DNA of 64,000 nt from Dyadobacter endophyticus. GTDB lineage: Bacteria; Bacteroidota; Bacteroidia; Cytophagales; Spirosomataceae. The stretch covers positions 248,001 through 312,000 of the forward strand of contig NZ_BMIA01000005.1 of NCBI RefSeq assembly GCF_014641595.1. Direction: 5' to 3'. The notes under the pieces are model-generated. The model had not been told where the DNA came from and did not search any database. It worked only from the letters and a program-made list of their open reading frames with translations. The position numbers and the translations under genes are program-made. Below, piece after piece: positions 52,400 to 59,761 of the stretch (its first letter is position 1; every line of letters starts with the position of its first letter).

Positions 52400-52699
52400 A
52401 TGCCCCAGCCAGCAGCAAGAATAGGCGATATGCACGTATGCCCGATGGTTACTCCCGGAACGCCTCCGGTGCCCCATGTAGGCGGACCCGTGCTGCCCCC
52501 AGGCACCCCCACTGTGCTCATAGGCGGGCAGCCGGCCGCTTGTGTTGGCGATATGTGTGTCTGTACCGGCCCTCCCGACTCGATCGTAATGGGCTCTACG
52601 TCCGTGCTGATCGGCGGGAAACCGGCAGCGCGCCTCGGCGACACTACCGCCCACGGCGGAAGTATTGTGGTGGGTTGTCCCACAGTTTTAATCGGTTAG
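52400..52699 (+). CDS. PAAR-repeat spike tip protein
   Basis: A 99-residue PAAR protein that caps the VgrG spike as a sharp tip. It opens PQPAARIGDMHVCP and contains the recurring PxxIxGG-type turns (VLIGGQPAACVGDMCVC, VLIGGKPAARLGDTTAHGG, VLIG at the end). These are typical of the conical zinc-bound PAAR fold, with cysteine and histidine available as zinc ligands. There is no C-terminal extension, so this PAAR does not itself carry an effector. It sits upstream of tssB, separated from vgrG by the sheath genes. Confidence 0.92.
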   Translation: MPQPAARIGDMHVCPMVTPGTPPVPHVGGPVLPPGTPTVLIGGQPAACVGDMCVCTGPPDSIVMGSTSVLIGGKPAARLGDTTAHGGSIVVGCPTVLIG

Positions 52700-52731
52700 T
52701 AACAACAGTATTTACTTAATCCCATACAACT

Positions 52732-53181
52732 ATGTTCAACTACGGAATAGGCGGTAATGAACGCAAGATTGACCAATCCAGTGAAGGGATTGCTGATATT
52801 CCTCAAAACCGCACCCTTTTCGCCACACAGCTGACCGGCGACCCCGCGCCCCGGCCGGAGATGGTCTACGACCTGAAAACCATCGAAGAAGTTTTCGCGC
52901 ATTATCAACCGGAAGCGGAAGTAGAGTTCATCACGTCCGACGGTAGTTTTATCAACGAAAACCTGCGGTTCAGGAATCTCGGAGATTTTGGTAAAAAAGG
53001 AATTATAGCCCAAAGCGCATTCCTGCAAGACCTCGACGCACGAAATGAAGCCTACCAGCAGGTAGTCAGGCATTTGAAAGTAAACAAAATCCTAAAAGCC
53101 GCCTTGGAAAAACCCGAAGCGAAGGCAGCCTTGCTGGGCGTTTTCCAGACGCTGATTAACGAGTTGGAGGAGGCGGGGTAA
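52732..53181 (+). CDS. tssB: T6SS contractile sheath small subunit TssB
   Basis: A 149-residue sheath subunit that pairs with TssC. It begins MFNYGIGGNERKIDQSSEG and has the family core LTGDPAPRPEMVYDLKTIEEVFAHYQP, then FRNLGDFGKKGI, and a helical end (NKILKAALEKPEAKAALLGVF) that interlocks with TssC. The length fits subtype iii TssB. It is 42 nt upstream of tssC, with an 8-nt tandem repeat in the gap. Confidence 0.85.
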   Translation: MFNYGIGGNERKIDQSSEGIADIPQNRTLFATQLTGDPAPRPEMVYDLKTIEEVFAHYQPEAEVEFITSDGSFINENLRFRNLGDFGKKGIIAQSAFLQDLDARNEAYQQVVRHLKVNKILKAALEKPEAKAALLGVFQTLINELEEAG

Positions 53182-53183
53182 CA

Positions 53184-53215
53184 CATTCAGTCATTCAATC
53201 ATTCAGTCATTCAAA
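53184..53215. repeat. Four tandem 8-mers between tssB and tssC
   Basis: CATTCAGT, CATTCAAT, CATTCAGT and CATTCAAA in direct succession, filling the gap between the two sheath genes. The tssC ATG lies 9 nt after the array. Confidence 0.8.
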
Positions 53216-53223
53216 ATTCGATC

Positions 53224-54600
53224 ATGGCAAACGATACAAAAACATCTGATGAAACTGCACCGGTGCAGGAAGCGCTCAAAGAACGTGTAGCCGTTCCGCT
53301 GGAAACAGGCCTGCCGCTTCTCGCCAAATATGGCAGCTACGACCTCGTGGAAACGATTATTGAGGGTGCGGCGAACATTAACCCGGAAAAAAAGGCCAGG
53401 AAAAAGATATTTCTCACCGAAGCCGACAAGAAGAAAGAACGCCAGCAACTTAAAAAGCGGTTGGAACTGTGGTCTGAGCTGCTGAGCAGCTCAGAAAACG
53501 TACCGGAAATGATAGAAGCCGGCCAGAAACAGGCGGATTCCGCATTTGCATTGCTGAAAGAAAACCTTGGTAAAGCTGTTGAGCAGATCCGACCCCTGGA
53601 ACAATCGTACCGCTCGGTGGCGATGTTTTTCAAAAATACAGAACAGGATAAGGTCAAAAATGTCACATTCCTGAATGCCGCCGCCGATCAGTTACAAGAT
53701 CTTGATGTCACCACATTCATCGACGCCGTTGGCGAGGAGCTTGCTTCGAAATACGACCGTCTCGATCTGCGCGAAAACTATTCGATCCTGAATGTGCCGG
53801 GTTACCTGGGTTCTGGAAAAGTGGTGGATAAATGGGCGAAACTGGCATACAAGAACAAGACGATGCTCTTAACCGATTTCATGCACCTGGATGCGCCGGA
53901 AGATGTCATGGAGCTTTTTGAATCGGCTAACCTGACCGGCGGCGCGGCCCACTTGTCGAACGTAATGATGACCTGCAACTGGCTGGTCGGTCGTGCAAAA
54001 CACGACGACCTGGGCGAAGAGGACGATTTGTACATTCCGCCTTCGACCGCGTTGGCTGGTAATGTGTATAAAACCCTGATGTCGCAAGTGGCTGCCGGTA
54101 AAAAACATGGCACGCTCAGCGAAGTGGACGGCGTGCGTTTCCCGCTCAAAAAGTCGGAAATCGCTGATCTGGAAAAAATGGGGCTGATCCCGATGGTGAA
54201 TGAGTACAGCAAAGTAATGGCTTTCTCGGCGAAGACACTCTTCAACGGCGACAACGTAGGTTTGCAGACATACTCGGTAGTCCGCGTTTTCGACTACATC
54301 ACCAAAGTGCTGATCGACTTCCTGAACCGCCGGGCGTTCGAAAACTTCGACTATAATACCAAGAATGACCTGAAAAAGCAGATCATCAAGTTTCTCGACA
54401 GCGTTACCGGCCCCGGCAAACTCATCGAGAAGTTCAGCGTGATGCGTTTCGAGCAGGATAAGGACCAAAAGGACAAAGTTTACCTCGACATCCACATGGT
54501 ACCCTATTTCCCTGCGAAAAACTTCATGATCGCGCTGACCGGACAAAAAGGAGATGACTTGGACGCTGCGGCCTGGGCGGCGGAATATGCGCAACAGTAA
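53224..54600 (+). CDS. tssC: T6SS contractile sheath large subunit TssC
   Basis: A 458-residue sheath subunit. Family landmarks include QIRPLEQSYRSVAMFFKNTE (about 122-141), LNVPGYLGSGKVVDKWAKLAYKNKTML, ANLTGGAAHLSNVMMTCNWLVGRA, a segment IPPSTALAGNVY, and the C-terminal YLDIHMVPYFPAKNFMIALTGQK typical of TssC. An N-terminal coiled region (about 60-90, KKERQQLKKRLELW) is typical of the Bacteroidetes form. With TssB it forms the contractile sheath that ClpV recycles. Confidence 0.88.
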   Translation: MANDTKTSDETAPVQEALKERVAVPLETGLPLLAKYGSYDLVETIIEGAANINPEKKARKKIFLTEADKKKERQQLKKRLELWSELLSSSENVPEMIEAGQKQADSAFALLKENLGKAVEQIRPLEQSYRSVAMFFKNTEQDKVKNVTFLNAAADQLQDLDVTTFIDAVGEELASKYDRLDLRENYSILNVPGYLGSGKVVDKWAKLAYKNKTMLLTDFMHLDAPEDVMELFESANLTGGAAHLSNVMMTCNWLVGRAKHDDLGEEDDLYIPPSTALAGNVYKTLMSQVAAGKKHGTLSEVDGVRFPLKKSEIADLEKMGLIPMVNEYSKVMAFSAKTLFNGDNVGLQTYSVVRVFDYITKVLIDFLNRRAFENFDYNTKNDLKKQIIKFLDSVTGPGKLIEKFSVMRFEQDKDQKDKVYLDIHMVPYFPAKNFMIALTGQKGDDLDAAAWAAEYAQQ

Positions 54601-54606
54601 CCGACC

Positions 54607-55014
54607 ATGCCTTTCAGCACCAACGTAAAAATCGACGGCGACCACGAGTACAGCGTCATGTTTATGCAATTCGAGTTGCATCAGACGGTGGACGACGCGA
54701 TGTCCATTACCTCGCCGATCCAGTGGGCGCATTTATACATGGAGCTGGAAATGGTGCTCGACGATTTTCTGATTGAATGGGCCAACAAGCCATCGCAGAA
54801 ATACGATCTCACGGTGGAACAGTTTGGCGAGGTCGGCTCATTTAAAACGCTCAGTTTCAAGGAGGCGGTTTGTATTGAATTTGTGGAAATGTTTGACGAC
54901 GGGACCGATGACCTCGATAAGGCGCTTGCCAACCGGTTGCAGAATTTTATCACCTGCATTACCGTGACGGCCGGCAACGTAGAAATCAATGAAGCAAAAC
55001 TCGAAAACTTTTAG
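54607..55014 (+). CDS. Hcp/TssD-like protein A (divergent)
   Basis: A 135-residue protein with the subtype iii Hcp layout: N-terminal FSTNVKIDGDHEYSVMFMQFELHQTVD, mid-helix MVLDDFLIEWAN, and KTLSFKEAVCIEFVEMF, followed by CITVTAGNVEINEAKLENF. It is clearly distant from the canonical Hcp at 57405, for example it lacks the G-x-V-S-S-K-V-x-G-G loop. It lies between tssC and a second Hcp-like gene, 6 nt after the tssC stop. It may be a specialised ring near the spike or an alternative tube subunit. Confidence 0.72.
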   Translation: MPFSTNVKIDGDHEYSVMFMQFELHQTVDDAMSITSPIQWAHLYMELEMVLDDFLIEWANKPSQKYDLTVEQFGEVGSFKTLSFKEAVCIEFVEMFDDGTDDLDKALANRLQNFITCITVTAGNVEINEAKLENF

Positions 55015-55017
55015 CAC

Positions 55018-55518
55018 ATGGCCGACCAGGACGCCAGCATCGGGGTCGAAGCGCACCTTACCCTCGATGGGAAGGAATTTACGGTCAGAAAGATCGCATA
55101 CGGCTGCAACCGCAATGCCGACGAGCGCGGGAGCCCGACGGATTCGCCCAAGGCGCGGCTGATACGCATGACGATCACCCCGACGCAGAACGACGATTTC
55201 GCATTGCTCTACGACTGGGCATTTAAAAACGACCGGCAGCTCAGCGGGCAGGTGGAGTTCAAATACGACAACGACTCGCAGGTCCTGCGAAAAATGGAGT
55301 TTGAAGAAGCCTATTGTGTGGGTTTCCGGGAATCGTTCCGGGCGAAGCGGTCGACGATCCGCGGACATCAGCTCGCGCACGTGCCGGACACCAAAGGCTA
55401 TTTGCCTCAGCACCGGGGCAAGGACTATTTCCTACGCGACAGCAGTCTCGCATTGGTTTACGAGCTGGTGATTTTACCTCAGAAAATCAAAATCGGACAG
55501 GTTGAAATAAGCAGCTAA
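55018..55518 (+). CDS. Hcp/TssD-like protein B (divergent, with insertion)
   Basis: A 166-residue Hcp-like protein: AHLTLDGKEFTVRKIAYGCNRN, then RMTITPTQNDDFALLYDWAFKN, KMEFEEAYCVGFRESFRA, and a final strand LALVYELVILPQKIKIGQVEIS. About 30 extra residues (HQLAHVPDTKGYLPQHRGKD, near 120-140) separate the last two conserved parts, making it longer than the usual 130-140. It begins 3 nt after protein A and ends directly at the VgrG ATG, so it is translationally coupled to the spike gene and could be the adaptor that docks the tube on VgrG. Confidence 0.7.
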   Translation: MADQDASIGVEAHLTLDGKEFTVRKIAYGCNRNADERGSPTDSPKARLIRMTITPTQNDDFALLYDWAFKNDRQLSGQVEFKYDNDSQVLRKMEFEEAYCVGFRESFRAKRSTIRGHQLAHVPDTKGYLPQHRGKDYFLRDSSLALVYELVILPQKIKIGQVEISS

Positions 55519-57357
55519 ATGGCACGACAGGTTAACACGAGCATTGAAATCGAAGGCGGCGTAGAGATTACCCGGCACCTCGGGCTGGTGATTGAGCAGG
55601 ATTTGTTTGCGCATCACTGGTTTGAGCTACTGGTCCCGTTCGATCAGCTGGAAGACGAGGGCGAGCACTTTTTCAATCGTTCGCACCGTGCGGTAATGGG
55701 CAAAAAAATCACTTTTTCTTTCAGCCCCCGCCTCGGTTCCGCTTCATTCGATTTCGTATTTCAAGGCATTGTGACAGAAATCCGCCTGAGAAGCCTGAGC
55801 GACATGAGCAGTGCATTTGTGCTGAAAGGATACAGCCCCACTATTGTACTGGAAGATTCCGTGCAGCGGCGGTCGTTCCTGCGTGGCACGGTTCAGGATA
55901 TTTTCAACACGGTGCTTCAACCCTATCCGCAAAATTTGCTCAGAAAACAGCTTAATCCCGAAAATGGAGGCAGGCAGGTCCCATTTACCCAGTACAATGA
56001 AAGTAATTACAAATTCCTCTGCCGCGTTGCCGACCGCTGTTGCGAGTGGTTTTACTACAATGGGCGGGAACTTGTGCTCGGCAATAACAGCTCAGAAGAG
56101 GTTGATTTCCTGGTGGATGGCTTGCAAAATTTTGATGTAGCACTAAAACTGCAACCGGCTGCATTCAGCTTTGAAGGATACAATTATACTATTCCCGAAG
56201 CATTCACCGGGCAATCGTCGCAGCAGAATGTCGACGGGCTGACGTCCCTCAGCGAGTTTGCATTGGAACAGTCGGATAGTCTTTTTGCCCAAACCTCCCT
56301 CCTGCCGTCCCCCGAGATCGCGGGCGGCCAGGGCGAGGTCGACGAGCTTACCAAAATGGAACGGTCGGCAAGGGTTACGTCGATGGTCGATTTCAAGGGC
56401 TCGGGCGAAGCGCCTACCATGAGTGTCGGCACTGTGCTCGCGGTGAAAGGACAGCGGTTGAACGAGCGCGGCGAGGAATACGAAGAAAATTTTGGAAAGT
56501 ACCGGGTCGTGCATATCCGTCATGAGGTCAACACAGCCGGGAGCTATCAGAATACATTCAATGCGGTGCCCGAGTCGGCCCGGCATCCGCCCAATAATCC
56601 TAACGTACGCAACCCGCTGGGCGAAACGGAGCAAGCGGAAGTGATCGCCAACGACGACAGCGAAAGCCTCGGGCGCGTACGTGTGAAGTTTTTTTGGAGC
56701 CAGGGCAGGCAACAGGACCAGGAGTCGATATGGATGCGGGTAGGGACGATTCACAATTCGACCGGGCGCGGCGTCAACTTCGTTCCGGAAGTCGGGGCGA
56801 TGGTAATGGTGGGTTATGAAGGCAATCTGGCCGAAAATCCGTTCGTGATGACCTGTCTTTATCCAAAACCGGAAGAGGACATCAACTACACCTCTGATAA
56901 CAACGACATTAAAGTGATCGCGACGCGTTCGGGCAATATGGTCATCTTCATCGACGAGGATGGCGATGCCAAAATTCAGATCGGTAACCGCGAGAAGGTG
57001 GACACATTCCTGGAATTCGCATTCAAAGACGACGGGAAAATCAGCTTGCACGTAGAAAACGGGCTTCTGGAAGTCAAAACCAAAGAAATTACCATCGAGG
57101 CGACCGAGGACATTACGGTCAGTGCAGGCGGAAAATTTGATTTGCATGCCGGCGAAATCTCTATCAAGGCCGATCAGAGTATCAAAATAGAAAGCGGCAC
57201 CGACACCAAAATCAAGGCGGGCACCGAATTGGACACCGAAGGTACCGCCAGTGCTAAAATGAAAGGGGCGCAACTCAGCCTCGAAGGTGACGCACTTGCC
57301 GAACTGAAAAGCAGTGGCACCACGGTCGTGCAGGGTTCGCTCATTACACTTAATTAA
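55519..57357 (+). CDS. vgrG: T6SS spike protein VgrG/TssI
   Basis: A 612-residue spike subunit that trimerises to form the puncturing device. The gp27-like N-terminal half (about 1-360) includes FSPRLGSASFDFVFQGIVTEI and DRCCEWFYYNGRELVL. The gp5 OB-domain lies at about 370-455 (ESLGRVRVKFFWSQGRQ, SIWMRVGTIHNSTGRGVNFVPEVGAMVMVGY). The C-terminal beta needle has repeating strands (KEITIEATEDITVSAGGKFDLHA and similar). It ends with no extra domain, so it is not an evolved VgrG. The start ATG follows the preceding stop without a gap. Confidence 0.93.
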   Translation: MARQVNTSIEIEGGVEITRHLGLVIEQDLFAHHWFELLVPFDQLEDEGEHFFNRSHRAVMGKKITFSFSPRLGSASFDFVFQGIVTEIRLRSLSDMSSAFVLKGYSPTIVLEDSVQRRSFLRGTVQDIFNTVLQPYPQNLLRKQLNPENGGRQVPFTQYNESNYKFLCRVADRCCEWFYYNGRELVLGNNSSEEVDFLVDGLQNFDVALKLQPAAFSFEGYNYTIPEAFTGQSSQQNVDGLTSLSEFALEQSDSLFAQTSLLPSPEIAGGQGEVDELTKMERSARVTSMVDFKGSGEAPTMSVGTVLAVKGQRLNERGEEYEENFGKYRVVHIRHEVNTAGSYQNTFNAVPESARHPPNNPNVRNPLGETEQAEVIANDDSESLGRVRVKFFWSQGRQQDQESIWMRVGTIHNSTGRGVNFVPEVGAMVMVGYEGNLAENPFVMTCLYPKPEEDINYTSDNNDIKVIATRSGNMVIFIDEDGDAKIQIGNREKVDTFLEFAFKDDGKISLHVENGLLEVKTKEITIEATEDITVSAGGKFDLHAGEISIKADQSIKIESGTDTKIKAGTELDTEGTASAKMKGAQLSLEGDALAELKSSGTTVVQGSLITLN

Positions 57358-57404
57358 GTCAATATATCCATAATCAATCCATTCACTTTTAAACACTTAC
57401 AACT

Positions 57405-57821
57405 ATGCCAGCTTCAAGTTTTGACGCCTATTTCACCTGGGATGGCGGCCCGTCGGGCGACGGGATTGCAGTGATCTCATGCAACTATTCTTTGTCACAA
57501 TCCATAGACGATAAGGGCCGTGTTTCTTCCAAAGTATACGGGGGAACGGTGTTCATTCAGGTAGATTCATCCAGCGCTTCCGACAGTCAGGGTCTTTGGG
57601 AATGGATGATAGACCCGGACGGCAAAAAATCCTCAGCGAAAATTACATTCAAGAATGTAGACGAAGAGCAAACTCAAAAAGAACTGGAACTTACCGATGT
57701 CTACTGCGTACAGTATAGCGAAAGTTTCATCGAAACAGGTTCGATGCCGATGACTACCAGCCTGACATTGTCGGCCAGAGAAGTGAAGTTGTTCGGTACT
57801 CCGCATACCAACCGCTGGTAA
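57405..57821 (+). CDS. hcp: T6SS tube protein Hcp/TssD (canonical)
   Basis: A 138-residue inner-tube subunit, the best Hcp match in the cluster. It has FDAYFTWDGGPSGDGIAVISCNYSLSQSIDDKGRVSSKVYGGTVFIQV with the GRVSSKVYGG loop, LWEWMIDPDGKKSSAKITF, LTDVYCVQYSESFIETGSMPMTTSLTLSAREVKLFG, and the terminal HTNRW. It stacks as hexameric rings inside the TssBC sheath. It is followed by a strong hairpin, which suggests its transcript is stabilised or partly terminated there. Confidence 0.9.
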   Translation: MPASSFDAYFTWDGGPSGDGIAVISCNYSLSQSIDDKGRVSSKVYGGTVFIQVDSSSASDSQGLWEWMIDPDGKKSSAKITFKNVDEEQTQKELELTDVYCVQYSESFIETGSMPMTTSLTLSAREVKLFGTPHTNRW

Positions 57822-57833
57822 GCCGAGAACTAT

Positions 57834-57871
57834 GCCGTTGGCGGTGTGTGATCGCATACCCCGCCGACGGC
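57834..57871 (+). other. Stable hairpin between hcp and the amidase gene
   Basis: An 11-bp stem, GCCGTTGGCGG (57834-57844) / CCGCCGACGGC (57861-57871), with one U-G wobble in RNA. The loop is partly self-complementary and no T-tract follows. It probably sets unequal expression of hcp and the downstream gene, as opposed to full termination. Confidence 0.55.
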
Positions 57872-57920
57872 CTCTTGCCCAAATTGATTCGTGCCAGTTA
57901 TACCGTAAATTTCTAACGTC

Positions 57921-58472
57921 ATGGTAATATGTTCGGAATATGAAATTTTGGAGCGCAACCATCTGAATTATAAACAGATTCATAACCAGGGAGTACTGAG
58001 CGGCGAGGTGGGCCGATTTTTTGAAACCAAGGACGCAAAAGGGAATTATAAATACGAAACTTGCTGCGTACAAATGAGTTACGCATTTAATAAAACCGGA
58101 CCCATGATACAAAATGCGGGGATTTTGCCGGGTAATCGCGTCATGACGGACGACCATGGAATGGAATATCTCCTTAGCGTTCCCGATATGAGATTATATC
58201 TGACCAGAAGTTATTTCCCGCCTGAAATTTATTCGGGAATGGGAAGCGCTCGGAACCTTGCCCAGAAAATCGGTGGAAGAAAAGGCGTGATCGCTTTCGG
58301 AGGGCGTCATATCGATCTTTGGAACGGCCGTAATTTTCAGTCCGGCGGTACGGGGCTCTATCTCGAAAACGTCCTTTGGTTGGATGTCGACACCGACAAT
58401 GCACCTCGTATCATTTATTTCTGGGAAGTAAAATCTTTCCTTACCGTGTTGGAAGAGCTGTATAATTTCTGA
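57921..58472 (+). CDS. Tae4-type peptidoglycan amidase, T6SS effector
   Basis: A 183-residue protein resembling the type VI amidase effector 4 family, which cuts the D-Glu to mDAP bond of peptidoglycan in target cells. The catalytic cysteine is C48 in ETCCVQMSYAFNKTG, matching the Tae4 C-x-x-(R)-M-S-Y-A-L-N-x-x-G helix. The catalytic histidine is H130 in GGRKGVIAFGGRHIDLWNG, matching the GHIDLWxG motif. It has no signal peptide, as expected for a T6SS-delivered cargo. It sits between hcp and the reversed tssN gene. No Tai4-like immunity gene is seen beside it. By eye its bases are more A/T rich than those of its neighbours, which hints at horizontal acquisition. Confidence 0.85.
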   Translation: MVICSEYEILERNHLNYKQIHNQGVLSGEVGRFFETKDAKGNYKYETCCVQMSYAFNKTGPMIQNAGILPGNRVMTDDHGMEYLLSVPDMRLYLTRSYFPPEIYSGMGSARNLAQKIGGRKGVIAFGGRHIDLWNGRNFQSGGTGLYLENVLWLDVDTDNAPRIIYFWEVKSFLTVLEELYNF

Positions 58473-58485
58473 TCCTTCCCCCGGA

Positions 58486-59253
58486 CTAGCCTCTGATGGC
58501 CACGATCGTCTCGTTATCAACAATGTGATTGGCCTGAAACGTAAGGTCAGGATCCATGTAAACGCGGCGCTTATACCAGGGTTGTTTTTTGTAAAACAGC
58601 CATCCGTAAGAAGTGCCGTCGGGTCCGAGGTATTCGACCTGGCTGGCGGGGTTGCGGTCGTTGTAGTCGTTCAGGAAGATAAAGAACAGCTCACCGAAAA
58701 GCATAGAATGGGGGGCTTTGGCGCGGAAGTTCGTAAATGCGGGTTCATCGGCCTTTTTGGTAAACTCGAACTGGATCACCAGCACGCGGGAGAGATCGAG
58801 CAAGTCCATATCCGGCAGCGGCTGACCAACGGGGTAATACCACTTTTTGTAGTCCCTGAGTGGTATTTCAAGGTAATTCTGATAAACTCTCGCGACGAAA
58901 ACCGGGAATAGAAACCCGACCAGCGCGGTGGCCATCCCTAATCCCTTGGAAAGCTCCTGGACTAGTTTATGGTAAAGAAAAATCACCAGGAGCGCTGTCA
59001 GTAATGTAATCAGTAATGTAAAACCGATTGCCCTGGCGGAACGGTTCTCAAAAAGGCTGTCAAACCATTGCGAGAGCAGGTAAACATGCAGAATACCGAA
59101 TACCAGGAAACAGCCCATGGCCATCGGGTAGGCATCCCGGTAATCGATCACCCAGAAACCCAAGGCTCCTACCAATGTCAGCACGGCTATCAGAACGACT
59201 GCATACAATAGTTGAAGACGCTGCGTGACAGTTTTAACAAACGGAAGGTTCAT
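58486..59253 (-). CDS. tssN: T6SSiii membrane protein TssN (inverted)
   Basis: A 255-residue membrane protein matching TssN, a core component found only in subtype iii systems. Four or five transmembrane helices occupy about 10-135. A soluble domain then follows with EIPLRDYKKWYYPVGQPLPDMDLLDLSRV, FEFTKKADEPAFTNFRAKAPHSMLFGELFFIFLNDYN, and SYGWLFYKKQPWYKRRVYMDPDLTFQANHIVDNETIVAIRG, the family block. It is the only cluster gene on the minus strand. The frame opens with TTG at 59283, but the ATG at 59253 (MNLPFVKTVTQ) is chosen. It ends 14 nt from the convergent amidase gene and is divergent from tssE. Confidence 0.82.
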   Translation of the reverse strand: MNLPFVKTVTQRLQLLYAVVLIAVLTLVGALGFWVIDYRDAYPMAMGCFLVFGILHVYLLSQWFDSLFENRSARAIGFTLLITLLTALLVIFLYHKLVQELSKGLGMATALVGFLFPVFVARVYQNYLEIPLRDYKKWYYPVGQPLPDMDLLDLSRVLVIQFEFTKKADEPAFTNFRAKAPHSMLFGELFFIFLNDYNDRNPASQVEYLGPDGTSYGWLFYKKQPWYKRRVYMDPDLTFQANHIVDNETIVAIRG

Positions 59254-59331
59254 CGGGGAGGTCGGAAGTTGGTGAACAGACAAAAATAAGCCAGACTTTC
59301 ATTAATACAACCACAAATTATTAAACGCCTG

Positions 59332-59760
59332 ATGGAAGATCAAAACTATGCTCTGCCGCTCTCCCTCGACCGCATCGTGGGCGGCTTGCTGCATCCGAAA
59401 TGCCCCGACAGAGAGGCGATCCATCAGCATTTGTACCTTTTGATGGTTACCCATTTCGACGAAAACCGTTTCGATAGCCGCTACGGCTGTGCGCTCTGGG
59501 AGCATGATTTTTCGGTTTTATCTCAAATTAAATGGAAAGATCTTATCCGCGAATCGCTCGAAGAGGCGGTGGGCGCCTACGAACTACGACTGACAAATGT
59601 AAAAATAAGGGTTGAAATGGAGGAATTCGAGGTATTGACCAAAACGAACAACTATGTCCGCAAGCGGGTAGGCATCGAGATCAAAGCGGTGATCCGGCGG
59701 ACCAACGAGCCATTCGTATTCTTTGAACGCATTTTCATATCTCCCCTATCCCTTGAATGA
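59332..59760 (+). CDS. tssE: T6SS baseplate wedge protein TssE (gp25-like)
   Basis: A 142-residue gp25-like wedge protein of the baseplate. Family landmarks: NYALPLSLDRIVGG near the start, the helix HQHLYLLMVTHFDENRFDSRYGCALWEHDF (gp25 core), KWKDLIRESLEEAVGAYELRLTNVKI, and the C-terminal beta strands. It nucleates sheath assembly around TssF/TssG. Its stop is 1 nt before the tssF ATG. Confidence 0.88.
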   Translation: MEDQNYALPLSLDRIVGGLLHPKCPDREAIHQHLYLLMVTHFDENRFDSRYGCALWEHDFSVLSQIKWKDLIRESLEEAVGAYELRLTNVKIRVEMEEFEVLTKTNNYVRKRVGIEIKAVIRRTNEPFVFFERIFISPLSLE

Positions 59761-59761
59761 C

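Noticed and set aside
53184..53215. Possible CRISPR or clustered repeat array
   Set aside because: Units are 8 nt with no spacers and no cas genes nearby; it is a simple tandem repeat.
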